Assembly (NCBI GenBank): GCA_023425615.1
Contig: JAFACJ010000722.1
Span: 1 to 7,008, forward strand
DNA length: 7,008 nt
Source of the DNA: Actinomycetes bacterium
GTDB taxonomy: Bacteria > Actinomycetota > Actinomycetes > Streptosporangiales > Streptosporangiaceae
Direction of reading: 5' to 3'
A program made the position numbers and the translations under genes. Numbering within the stretch: position 1 is the stretch's first letter; every line of letters begins with the position of its first letter. Shown here one piece after another: positions 1 through 5,667 of the stretch. The notes below the pieces were generated by a model that saw nothing but the letters and a program-made list of their open reading frames with translations, did no database searches and was not told the origin of the DNA.

Positions 1-10
1 CCCGCCTTGA

Positions 11-38
11 GCCTGCTCTGAGCCCGTCCTGAGCAGGC
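11..38. terminator. Stem-loop near the left edge, possible terminator of an upstream gene
   Basis: GCCTGCTC at 11-18 pairs perfectly with GAGCAGGC at 31-38, giving an 8-bp GC-rich stem with a 12-base loop. No T-tract follows, which is common for actinobacterial hairpin terminators. The gene it would terminate lies outside the window, so this role is an inference. The same stretch also contains three TGAGC direct repeats spaced exactly 11 bases apart (starts 8, 19, 30), so part of the symmetry may instead be a protein-binding site. Confidence 0.4.
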
Positions 39-111
39 GCTCCCGCGGCTGCGCCGACGACGCCGACATGACGTGTTCCGGTATTCCTGGGAAAAACCGC
101 GTACTCAAAGT

Positions 112-117
112 TATCGT
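112..117 (+). promoter_or_regulatory. Possible -10 element for the DUF485-symporter operon
   Basis: TATCGT at 112-117 fits the TAnnnT pattern and sits in the only locally A/T-rich stretch (81-125) before the operon. It would give a leader of roughly 50 bases before the GTG at 173. No good -35 hexamer stands 16-18 bases upstream; the sequence there is GGGAAA-like. A small palindrome, TTCC-TG-GGAA, lies at 84-93 where a -35-binding regulator might sit. This is weak evidence, based on position and composition only. Confidence 0.25.
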
Positions 118-172
118 TTGATCTCGATACGGAGTCGGTTGGCTACGCACGGCTAGACGCAGGGAGGCTGGG

Positions 173-607
173 GTGGCCGGGTACTCGGCGCCGCGACCGC
201 GGCGGGGAGGCGAACGGGTGGGCGGGTATGAGTGCTCCATCATCGTCGGCGACCGGAGGTTCCGGCTGCTGAGGCGGCGGTTCCGGCGGCTGATCACGAT
301 CCTCGTCGTGCTGTTCCTCGGCTGGTACCTGGCCTACATCGGGCTGTCGGCGTTCGCCCGCGGGTTCATGGCGCGGCCGGTGGTGGGGCATGTCAACGTG
401 GCGCTGGTGCTCGGCATGCTGCAGTTCGCCTCGACGTTCCTGCTGGCCTGGTACTACTCGCGCTACGCGCGGCGGATGCTCGACCCGCTGGCGGCGCAGA
501 TCCGGCAGGAGGTGGAGCGCCGGCGCGAGGCGTACGCGCGTATGATGGCCGAGCGCCAGCGGCTGGAGAACTGGATGGGAGAGCAGCACGAGGGGAGGCA
601 GGCGTGA
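173..607 (+). CDS. DUF485 family small membrane protein (YjcH-like partner of the acetate symporter)
   Basis: This encodes 144 residues from a GTG start preceded by AGGGAGG at 161-167, well spaced. The core matches DUF485: an arginine-rich juxtamembrane segment (residues 28-39, RRFRLLRRRFRR), a first membrane helix at about 41-61 with the FLGWYLAY motif, and a second at about 75-95 containing LGMLQFASTFLLAWYY, then RYARRMLDPLAAQIR. The C-terminal 35 residues are charged and probably helical. DUF485 proteins (YjcH in E. coli) are routinely encoded just upstream of ActP-type symporters. Their function is unproven; an accessory or regulatory subunit is the usual guess. The stop codon overlaps the symporter start by 4 bases (GTGA), so the two are translationally coupled. 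The N-terminal 25 residues are poorly conserved and lack obvious features. Confidence 0.92.
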   Translation: MAGYSAPRPRRGGERVGGYECSIIVGDRRFRLLRRRFRRLITILVVLFLGWYLAYIGLSAFARGFMARPVVGHVNVALVLGMLQFASTFLLAWYYSRYARRMLDPLAAQIRQEVERRREAYARMMAERQRLENWMGEQHEGRQA

Positions 608-2289
608 CCCCCACGACCGGTGACGGGCGCGCGCTGACGATCGCGCTGTTCGTCGTCTTCATCGTCATCACCCTCGCCGTCACGTTCTGGGCGCGGGCCA
701 ACACCCGCAACGCCGACGACTTCTACGCCGGCGGCCGGATGTTCTCCGGCGCGCAGAACGGTGTGGCGCTCGCCGGCGACTACATGTCCGCCGCGTCGTT
801 CCTCGGCATCGCCGGGCTCATCGCCCTGTCGGGGTACGACGGCTTCCTGTACTCGATCGGCTTCCTGGTGGCGTGGCTGCTCAGCCTGCTGCTGGTGGAG
901 ATGATGCGCAACGCGGGACGCTTCACCATGGCGGACGTCCTGTCGTACCGGGCCAGGAGCCGGCCGAAGGTGCGGACCGCCGCCGCCGTCTCGACGGTCA
1001 CCGTCTCGGTGTTCTATCTGCTGGCCCAGATGGTCGGGGCCGGCGCGCTGGTCTCGCTGCTGCTGGGCATCCACTCCGGCGAGACGTTCCACGGCGTGTC
1101 GGCCGAGGCGGCCAAGGTCTGCACGATCGTCGGCGTCGGCGTCATGATGATCTTCTATGTGATGTTCGGCGGGATGAAGGCGACGACCTGGGTGCAGATC
1201 ATCAAGGCGGTGCTGCTCATCTCCAGCACGCTCGTGCTGACCGTCCTGGTGCTCGCCCGGTTCGACTTCAACCTCAGCTCCATGCTGGGCGCCGCCGCCG
1301 ACGCCAGCGGCTCCTCGGGGTTCTTGCAGCCCGGCGGCCGCTACGGGCAGGACGTCCAGGGCGACACCGTGCGGACGGTGCTGAACAAGCTCGACTTCAT
1401 CAGCCTGGCGCTCGCCCTGGTGCTGGGCACCGCGGGGCTGCCGCACATCGTCGGCAGGTTCTTCACCGTGCCCGACGCCCGTGCCGCGCGGCGCTCGGTG
1501 AACTGGGCGATCGGCCTCGTCGGTGTGTTCTATCTGATGACGCTGGCGCTGGGCTTCGGCGCGGCGGCGCTGGTGGGCAGGCAGGCGATCTCCCAGCAGG
1601 ACCCGGCCGGCAACACCGCGGCCCTGCAACTCGCGCATGAGCTGGGCAGCCATCTGGGCGGGCGGCTGGGCGGCGACCTGCTGCTGGCCTTCATCGGCGC
1701 CGTCGCGTTCGCCACCATCCTCGCGGTGGTCTCCGGTCTGGTGCTGGCGTCCTCCACCTCGCTGGCGCACGACTACTTCGGGCATGTGCTGATGCTGGGC
1801 AGGCCGCGGGAGTCGCAGGAGGTGGCGGTCGCCCGGATCTCGGCGCTGCTCATCGGCTCGCTGGCGATCATGCTGGCGGTGGTGGCGCGGAACCTGAACG
1901 TGGCGTTCCTGGTGGCGCTGGCCTTCGCGATGGCGGCCTCCGCCCATCTGCCGGCGATCATCCTGTCGCTGTTCTGGAAGCGGTTCACCGCGACCGGGGC
2001 GGTCGCCGGGATCTACGGCGGCCTCGGCAGCAGTTTCCTGCTGGTGCTGCTGTCCCCGGTCGTCTCGGGCAAGGTCGACCCCGCCACCGGCGCGAGCCTG
2101 TCGCTGCTGCCCGCGGGCGTCGACGTGCAGGTCTTCCCGCTGGAGAACCCGGGTGTGGTGTCCATCCCGTTCGGGTTCCTGTGCGCGGTCGCCGGGAGCC
2201 TGCTGAGCCGGGAGAAGGCCGAGCAGCAGAGCTACGACGAGCTGTCCGTGCGCTCCCTGACCGGGCTCGGCTCCCACCGTCCGACCTGA
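604..2289 (+). CDS. actP: Sodium:solute symporter family, cation/acetate (monocarboxylate) symporter ActP-like
   Basis: This is a 561-residue polytopic membrane protein of the SSS family, a normal length for ActP. The GTG start at 604 has GGGGAGG at 592-598 as ribosome-binding site and overlaps the DUF485 stop. ActP hallmarks are visible in order: a first helix at about 11-30, DDFYAGGR (38-45), AGDYMSAASFLG (57-68), GGMKATTWVQIIKA (about 189-202), GTAGLPHIVGRFFTVPDARAARRS (from 275, the most ActP-specific stretch), a long run of hydrophobic helices, and a cytoplasmic tail ending near YDELSVRSLTGLG. By family knowledge it couples inward cation movement to uptake of acetate or other short monocarboxylates such as pyruvate or propionate. 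The exact substrate and the coupling ion cannot be told from sequence alone. The frame remains open upstream of 604 as a shadow of the DUF485 gene, so longer starts should be disregarded. It converges on the next gene with only 4 bases between stop codons. Confidence 0.95.
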   Translation: MTPTTGDGRALTIALFVVFIVITLAVTFWARANTRNADDFYAGGRMFSGAQNGVALAGDYMSAASFLGIAGLIALSGYDGFLYSIGFLVAWLLSLLLVEMMRNAGRFTMADVLSYRARSRPKVRTAAAVSTVTVSVFYLLAQMVGAGALVSLLLGIHSGETFHGVSAEAAKVCTIVGVGVMMIFYVMFGGMKATTWVQIIKAVLLISSTLVLTVLVLARFDFNLSSMLGAAADASGSSGFLQPGGRYGQDVQGDTVRTVLNKLDFISLALALVLGTAGLPHIVGRFFTVPDARAARRSVNWAIGLVGVFYLMTLALGFGAAALVGRQAISQQDPAGNTAALQLAHELGSHLGGRLGGDLLLAFIGAVAFATILAVVSGLVLASSTSLAHDYFGHVLMLGRPRESQEVAVARISALLIGSLAIMLAVVARNLNVAFLVALAFAMAASAHLPAIILSLFWKRFTATGAVAGIYGGLGSSFLLVLLSPVVSGKVDPATGASLSLLPAGVDVQVFPLENPGVVSIPFGFLCAVAGSLLSREKAEQQSYDELSVRSLTGLGSHRPT

Positions 2290-2293
2290 GGGC

Positions 2294-2770
2294 TCACAGC
2301 GGCCAGCCCGCGACCAGGGCGGGCACGGCGCCGATCGTGACGGGCCGGAACCGGGAGACGGGGAAGGGCTGGAACTCCAGCGCCTCCAGGTCCTCGAAGA
2401 CACGACGGGAGACCACCACGGAGAAGGGGCCCGGCAGCCTCGCCCTGCCCAGTTCCCGCACCGTCGTCAGCGCGGGTCCGCGGAACTCCCCGCCGGACAG
2501 GCGCACGAGCCCCTCGTGCAGCGCCAGCAGGAGGGGTGCCGGGCAGTCTCCGGCAGCGATGGCGGCGCGCAACGACTCCACCAGGTCGGCCAGCAGCCTG
2601 GGCTCATCGACGCCGGGCGGCAGCACTCCCGTCCACAGGCCGGGCTCCGCCTCGTTCCACAGCACCCGGTCCAGGCCCCGCAGCGCGGCCAGCCCGGCGG
2701 CCGACTCCTCCAGTCCGCCGTTCGCCGCCAGCGCCACGGACACCCGTCTGATCCCGCTCACCGGTTCCAC
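2294..2770 (-). CDS. Small nucleotidyl-cyclase-fold-like protein, apparently catalytically degenerate
   Basis: This encodes 158 residues from GTG at 2770. A second in-frame GTG at 2761 (155 residues) has GGTGGA four bases upstream and may be the real start, since the first has no visible ribosome-binding site. I do not recognise a named gene. The middle and end resemble the class III cyclase-like proteins common in actinomycetes: VLPPGVDEPRLLADLVESLRAA (49-70), then LLLALHEGLVRLSGGEFRGPALTTVREL (80-107, the position of the RIGLHxGxV...GxxVNxAAR segment), then FSVVVSRRVFEDL (116-128) and FRPVTI near the end. The two metal-binding aspartates of active cyclases are missing: the first strand reads RRVSVALAANG and the usual GDG turn reads EPGLWTG. 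The N-terminal part is also shorter than usual. The gene lies 51 bases downstream of a Crp-type regulator on the same strand, so co-transcription is likely. Fold assignment is from remembered family patterns. That the gene is real is better supported (codon bias and operon position) than its function. Confidence 0.75.
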   Translation of the reverse strand: MEPVSGIRRVSVALAANGGLEESAAGLAALRGLDRVLWNEAEPGLWTGVLPPGVDEPRLLADLVESLRAAIAAGDCPAPLLLALHEGLVRLSGGEFRGPALTTVRELGRARLPGPFSVVVSRRVFEDLEALEFQPFPVSRFRPVTIGAVPALVAGWPL

Positions 2771-2821
2771 CGGACGATGATGCGGCCGGTGCGCGCCGGG
2801 GACTCCCTCACGCCGGGGGTT

Positions 2822-3511
2822 TCACTCCGTGTCCCACAGCAGGCGCAGCCGTTCCAGTTCGAGGATGACGATCCCCTTGTAGCGGGTCCTGACCAGGCCC
2901 TTGTCGCGGAACTCCTTCAGATGCCGCTCGGTCGTCGACTCCCCCACCCCGGCGAGGTTGCCCAGTTCGAACTTGCTCAGCGGCAGCGGGATCACGACGC
3001 CCTCCTCGTCGAGGACCCCGTGGGCGACCGCCAGTTCGTAGAGCGCCTTGGCGAACCGCTTCTGCGTGTCGGGGATGCGGGCCTCCATCCGGCGCTCGGT
3101 GGCCAGGCGCATCTTGGTGATCACGCTCTTGAAGATGGTCTCCTTGGCCTCGGGGAACCGCGTACCGAACTCCTGGTACCGCTGCCGGCTGATCCGCACC
3201 GCGACGACGGCGTTGACGGCCACCACGCTGGCCGTCCGCACTCCCTCGTCGATGACCGCGAACTCCCCGATGAGGTCGCCTCTGGCGCGGATGGCGAGGA
3301 TCGCCGGTGTGCCCCTCTCGGTGTCCACGACGACCTTCACATAGCCGTCCAGCAGTACGAAGAGGTCTTTGCCCAGTTCGCCCTGCAGGACCAGCAGGGA
3401 GCCGTGCGGGAACTCCCGTTCGGTGCCGGACGCCAGCAACGCCTCGCGTTCGGCGGGCCGCAGCTTGGCCATCACGCTGGCGGGGGGCCAGGGGCCCGTC
3501 CTGCCGACCAT
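2822..3511 (-). CDS. Crp/Fnr family transcriptional regulator with cyclic-nucleotide-binding domain
   Basis: This is a 229-residue regulator. An N-terminal cNMP-binding beta-barrel (about 17-118) includes the phosphate-binding cassette GDLIGEFAVIDEGVRTAS, in which Gly82, Glu83 and Arg92 correspond to the ribose- and phosphate-contacting Gly-Glu and Arg of E. coli CRP; Thr93 replaces Ser. A dimerisation helix follows (about 118-145), then a C-terminal winged HTH (about 176-215, LPLSKFELGNLAGVGESTTERHLKEF). There are no clustered cysteines as in Fnr. The pocket suggests real cyclic-nucleotide binding, though ligand identity is not readable. I prefer ATG at 3511 because actinobacterial relatives keep the WPPxSxxxKL stretch found just after it. 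Alternatives are ATG 3472 (216 residues) and TTG 3568 (248 residues). None has a clear ribosome-binding site, so leaderless or near-leaderless translation is possible. The cyclase-like gene follows on the same strand. Confidence 0.93.
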   Translation of the reverse strand: MVGRTGPWPPASVMAKLRPAEREALLASGTEREFPHGSLLVLQGELGKDLFVLLDGYVKVVVDTERGTPAILAIRARGDLIGEFAVIDEGVRTASVVAVNAVVAVRISRQRYQEFGTRFPEAKETIFKSVITKMRLATERRMEARIPDTQKRFAKALYELAVAHGVLDEEGVVIPLPLSKFELGNLAGVGESTTERHLKEFRDKGLVRTRYKGIVILELERLRLLWDTE

Positions 3512-3818
3512 CAGACCGGGGGGAGACTGGCGGGGAACATAGGACCCATGCTTCCACGTCCGCCGCAACTTTCAGCAGAAGATGCGAAACCGCAAGAACT
3601 CCGAAAGCTCCCGTCCGGGGTGGAGACCGGTCGTCCGGCGGCCTCCACCCCAGCCCCCGCGTCACCCCGGGAATCCGGGCTCCAACCCGGCCCCTCTGCT
3701 CCCGCGTGACGACGCCATCAGTCTGCCGGGGCGGCCCTCCTCCGATTCCCTCGCGTGGCGGAATTCGGCTGCCGGATTCAGGCGGTCCTCCCGGTGGCCT
3801 CCCCGGGCCCGGCGCGGG
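3512..3818. other. Intergenic stretch upstream of the Crp-type gene, no gene seen
   Basis: This stretch of about 300 bases lies between the 3' end of the DUF3817 gene and the 5' end of the Crp-type gene, both on the - strand. I see no convincing coding signal. It contains a strong hairpin (3617-3651), a weaker one (CCGGG 3675-3679 with CCCGG 3686-3690), and an imperfect inverted repeat GAATTCGG/CCGGATTC around 3761-3779. A possible - strand -10 element, TATGTT, lies at 3541-3536, 25 bases before the ATG at 3511, but has no good -35. The stretch must hold the promoter of the regulator unless that gene is read through from the DUF3817 gene. Confidence 0.5.
3617..3651 (-). terminator. Nine-base-pair hairpin between the DUF3817 and Crp-type genes
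   Basis: GGGGTGGAG at 3617-3625 pairs perfectly with CTCCACCCC at 3643-3651. Inside the 17-base loop, CCGG (3627-3630) and CCGG (3635-3638) can pair again. It lies about 170 bases beyond the DUF3817 stop and about 105 bases before the preferred Crp-type start. A terminator for the DUF3817 transcript is the simplest reading, but no T-tract follows on the - strand, so a structured leader or an operator cannot be excluded. Confidence 0.4.
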
Positions 3819-4190
3819 TCAGGTCGCCGCGGAGGTGGACCGCTCGGGGGCCGCCGTGACGGGTACGGCCTCGGGCGCGGTGAGGCGGCCACGGCGGCGT
3901 GCCCACACCTCGAAGACCACGGTCATGAAGGGCGGCACCGAGGCGATGAGTGCCAGCAGCGTCGTCTTGACCGGCCACTTCAGCCGGACGGACGCCGCGA
4001 TCGCCACGAGGACGTAGAGGACGAAGACACCGCCGTGGAACGGGCCGAAGATCTTGACGCCCAGTTCGGTGGTCTCCGGCACGTACTTGAAGTACATGCC
4101 GGTCAGGAGCCCAGCCCACGTGAACGCCTCGACGGCGGCGATCACGGAGAAGGCGCGGGCCAGGGTGCGTCCCGTGCCGTTGTCACTCAC
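3819..4190 (-). CDS. DUF3817 domain integral membrane protein
   Basis: This encodes 123 residues from GTG at 4190, chosen because GAGAGG stands 8 bases upstream and because the conserved domain begins right after it. An upstream GTG at 4238 would add 16 poorly conserved residues and lacks a good site. The domain fits DUF3817: residues 11-37 (ARAFSVIAAVEAFTWAGLLTGMYFKY, with the conserved Glu-Ala-Thr-Trp and Lys-Tyr), then GPFHGGVFVLYVLVA (49-63), then KWPVKTTLLALIASVPPFMTVVFEVW (71-96). Three membrane helices are expected, at about 12-31, 50-68 and 76-96, followed by a short Ala/Pro/Thr tail. The family is widespread in actinobacteria and has no established function, and its neighbours do not suggest one. 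It is divergent from the clpP pair and shares that intergenic region. Confidence 0.9.
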   Translation of the reverse strand: MSDNGTGRTLARAFSVIAAVEAFTWAGLLTGMYFKYVPETTELGVKIFGPFHGGVFVLYVLVAIAASVRLKWPVKTTLLALIASVPPFMTVVFEVWARRRGRLTAPEAVPVTAAPERSTSAAT

Positions 4191-4277
4191 TCGCAGGTCC
4201 TCTCGGAAGGTCTCGTCGCCGGGGCGGGAAGGGCTCACGCGGGGCTGGGGGTCATCGGCCCGGCTGGGGTCACCGCC

Positions 4278-4283
4278 AGGATA
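4278..4283 (-). promoter_or_regulatory. Possible -10 element for the DUF3817 gene
   Basis: On the - strand the complement of AGGATA reads TATCCT, which fits TAnnnT. Transcription would begin about 80 bases before the GTG at 4190. No good -35 hexamer is visible. Weak evidence. Confidence 0.25.
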
Positions 4284-4338
4284 GGGCCCGTCCGCAAAGG
4301 TCCCACTCCGGGTCGCCGATCGCGCAGAGCGTCATTTC

Positions 4339-4353
4339 TCTGCCGTCGGCAGA
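4339..4353. promoter_or_regulatory. Perfect inverted repeat, probable PopR-type operator of the clpP pair
   Basis: TCTGCC (4339-4344), spacer GTC, GGCAGA (4348-4353) is a perfect 6-3-6 inverted repeat. It matches the core of the motif I recall for Streptomyces PopR upstream of clpP3-clpP4 (TTCTGCC-3N-GGCAGAA), missing only the outermost pair. Its centre is about 93 bases before the first clpP ATG. If the -10 is TAGCTT at 4383-4388, the centre falls near -49, a good place for an activator. A PopR/ClgR-like protein is encoded at the other end of the clpP pair, which supports the assignment. I see no second copy of the repeat in the window. Confidence 0.7.
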
Positions 4354-4382
4354 TCACCCTGTGCCACGGCCCCGCGCCGACC

Positions 4383-4388
4383 TAGCTT
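4383..4388 (+). promoter_or_regulatory. Candidate -10 element of the clpP pair
   Basis: TAGCTT at 4383-4388 fits TAnnnT. The hexamer 17 bases upstream (TGTGCC, 4360-4365) is a poor -35, as expected for an activator-dependent promoter, and the inverted repeat at 4339-4353 stands just above it. The leader would be about 45 bases, ending in a strong AGGAGG ribosome-binding site (4429-4434). Confidence 0.45.
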
Positions 4389-4438
4389 CGGATCCGAGGC
4401 CGGTGTCGCCGGCCGTACCCGCACTTTCAGGAGGAACC

Positions 4439-5059
4439 ATGCTCACCGCGGTCGACGGGCCCTTCACGGGCGGCGGTTCGCTCGACGACCAGCTCGCCGC
4501 GCGGCTGCTCCAGCAGCGCATCATCGTCCTGGGCACCGAGGTCGACGACCCCGTCGCCAACCGGATCTGCGCCCAGCTCCTGCTGCTGTCGGCGGAGGAC
4601 CCCCGCAGCGACATCAGCCTCTACATCAACTCCCCCGGCGGTTCGGTCAGCGCCGGGCTGGCCATCTACGACACGATGCGGCTCATCCCCAACGACGTGA
4701 GCACGCTGGTGCTGGGGCTGGCGGCGAGCATGGGCCAGTTCCTGCTGACCGCGGGCAGCGCCGGCAAGCGGTTCGCCCTGCCGCACGCCCAGGTGCTCAT
4801 GCACCAGGGGTCGGCGGGGTTCGGCGGCACCGCCGCCGACATCGAGATCTACGCCGGGCAGCTGGAGCGGATCGGGCGGCTGATGACGCGGCTGACCGCC
4901 GAGCACACCGGGCAGCCGGAGGAGAAGGTCGAGCGGGACAGCAGGCGCGACGCCTGGTTCAGCGCGCGGGAGGCGCTGGAGTACGGGTTCGTCGACCATG
5001 TCGTGGAGCGGGTGGACGACGTCCGTCCCTCGCTCGTCCGGCAGAAAGTGGGGCTGTGA
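4439..5059 (+). CDS. clpP: ATP-dependent Clp protease proteolytic subunit, first of a tandem pair (ClpP3-like)
   Basis: This is a 206-residue ClpP serine peptidase. The ATG at 4439 has a perfect AGGAGG at 4429-4434; the open frame further upstream is not used. The catalytic triad is intact: Ser97 (LAASMGQ), His122 (HAQVLMHQ) and Asp171 ([10 protein letters not shown]). The [18 protein letters not shown] segment (64-80) and [12 protein letters not shown] in the handle helix (from 134) are typical. ClpP forms tetradecameric barrels that degrade proteins fed by a Clp ATPase (ClpX or ClpC; none is encoded here). The N-terminus, with a [18 protein letters not shown] stretch, lacks the usual xVxExxxxGERxxDIYSRLL axial-loop segment seen in the next gene, so this subunit probably forms a different ring. 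The LGLAAS stretch has Leu where most ClpP have Gln. Compared with Streptomyces it looks like the ClpP3 type rather than housekeeping ClpP1/ClpP2. It is followed at once by the second clpP. Confidence 0.96.
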   Translation: MLTAVDGPFTGGGSLDDQLAARLLQQRIIVLGTEVDDPVANRICAQLLLLSAEDPRSDISLYINSPGGSVSAGLAIYDTMRLIPNDVSTLVLGLAASMGQFLLTAGSAGKRFALPHAQVLMHQGSAGFGGTAADIEIYAGQLERIGRLMTRLTAEHTGQPEEKVERDSRRDAWFSAREALEYGFVDHVVERVDDVRPSLVRQKVGL

Positions 5060-5061
5060 CG

Positions 5062-5649
5062 ATGAGCCAGTACCTCATCCCCACCGTCGTGGAGAAGACC
5101 ACGGCGGGCGAGCGCGCCTTCGACATCTACTCGCGGCTCCTGGCCGAGCGGATCATCTTCATCGGCACGGAGATCGACGACGGCGTCGCCAATGTGGTGA
5201 TGGCCCAGCTCCTGCATCTGGAGTCGGCGAGCTCCGACGTGGACATCAACCTGTACATCAACTCACCCGGCGGCTCGTTCAGCGCCCTGACCGCCATCTA
5301 CGACACGATGCACTACGTCCGTCCGGATGTGGCCACGACGTGCATGGGGCAGGCGTCCTCGGCCGCCGCCGTCCTGCTCGCGGCGGGCGCGGCCGGCAAG
5401 CGGGCGGTCCTCAGGCACGCCAAGGTGCTGCTGCACCAGCCGTCGAGCCAGGCCAGGGGCACCCTGCCCGACCTGGCGGTCCAGGCCCGCGAGGTGGCGA
5501 CGGTCAGGGCCGAGATGGAGGAGATCCTCAGCCGGCACACCGGCCACCCGGTCGCCAAGATCCGTGAGGACACCGACCGCAACAAGACGTTCAACGCGCG
5601 GGAGGCCGTCGACTACGGGCTGGCCGACCAGATCATCACGACCCGGTGA
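5062..5649 (+). CDS. clpP: ATP-dependent Clp protease proteolytic subunit, second of the pair (ClpP4-like), with Asn at the catalytic Asp position
   Basis: This encodes 195 residues from ATG at 5062. A GTG at 5056 that overlaps the previous stop would add two residues and is equally possible; either way translation is coupled to the first clpP. The N-terminus carries the complete axial-loop and head segment ([30 protein letters not shown], 6-35). It is most like Streptomyces ClpP4, as in [19 protein letters not shown] and [18 protein letters not shown]. Ser100 (GQASSAA) and His125 (KVLLHQP) of the triad are present. The third position is Asn174 in DTDRNKTF, codon AAC at 5581-5583, where the first clpP has Asp171 in SRRDAWF and E. 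coli ClpP has Asp. The subunit should mix with the first ClpP in a hetero-oligomer, by analogy with other actinobacterial pairs. Reduced or latent activity on its own is an inference. It converges on the regulator gene with 15 bases between stops. Confidence 0.95.
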   Translation: MSQYLIPTVVEKTTAGERAFDIYSRLLAERIIFIGTEIDDGVANVVMAQLLHLESASSDVDINLYINSPGGSFSALTAIYDTMHYVRPDVATTCMGQASSAAAVLLAAGAAGKRAVLRHAKVLLHQPSSQARGTLPDLAVQAREVATVRAEMEEILSRHTGHPVAKIREDTDRNKTFNAREAVDYGLADQIITTR

Positions 5650-5667
5650 GCGCCGGGCGCGGGCTCA
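5647..5667. terminator. Compact hairpin shared by the two convergent stop codons
   Basis: TGAGC at 5647-5651 pairs with GCTCA at 5663-5667, and with one bulged G the stem adds two further C-G pairs, leaving a loop of six. The hairpin includes the stop codon of the second clpP and that of the convergent regulator. It could end transcription in both directions, but it is short and has no T-tract. Confidence 0.3.

Noticed and set aside
463..2403. Long 646-codon open frame on the - strand opposite the symporter
   Set aside because: Its translation is dominated by Arg, Gln, His, Gly and Asp with no recognisable domain, as expected from the antisense of a high-GC gene. The + strand frame has clear ActP motifs throughout.
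3512..3568. N-terminal extension of the Crp-type regulator to TTG at 3568
   Set aside because: A rare start codon, no ribosome-binding site, and an extension with no family resemblance. ATG at 3511 already includes the conserved Trp-Pro-Pro segment.
2516..3709. 397-codon open frame on the + strand opposite the Crp-type and cyclase-like genes
   Set aside because: Low-complexity composition without motifs. It covers the whole antisense of a well-supported Crp-type gene.
4361..4438. Extension of the first ClpP to a GTG at 4361
   Set aside because: It would translate through the candidate -10 and the AGGAGG site. The ATG at 4439 is ideally placed, and the extra residues do not resemble a ClpP propeptide.
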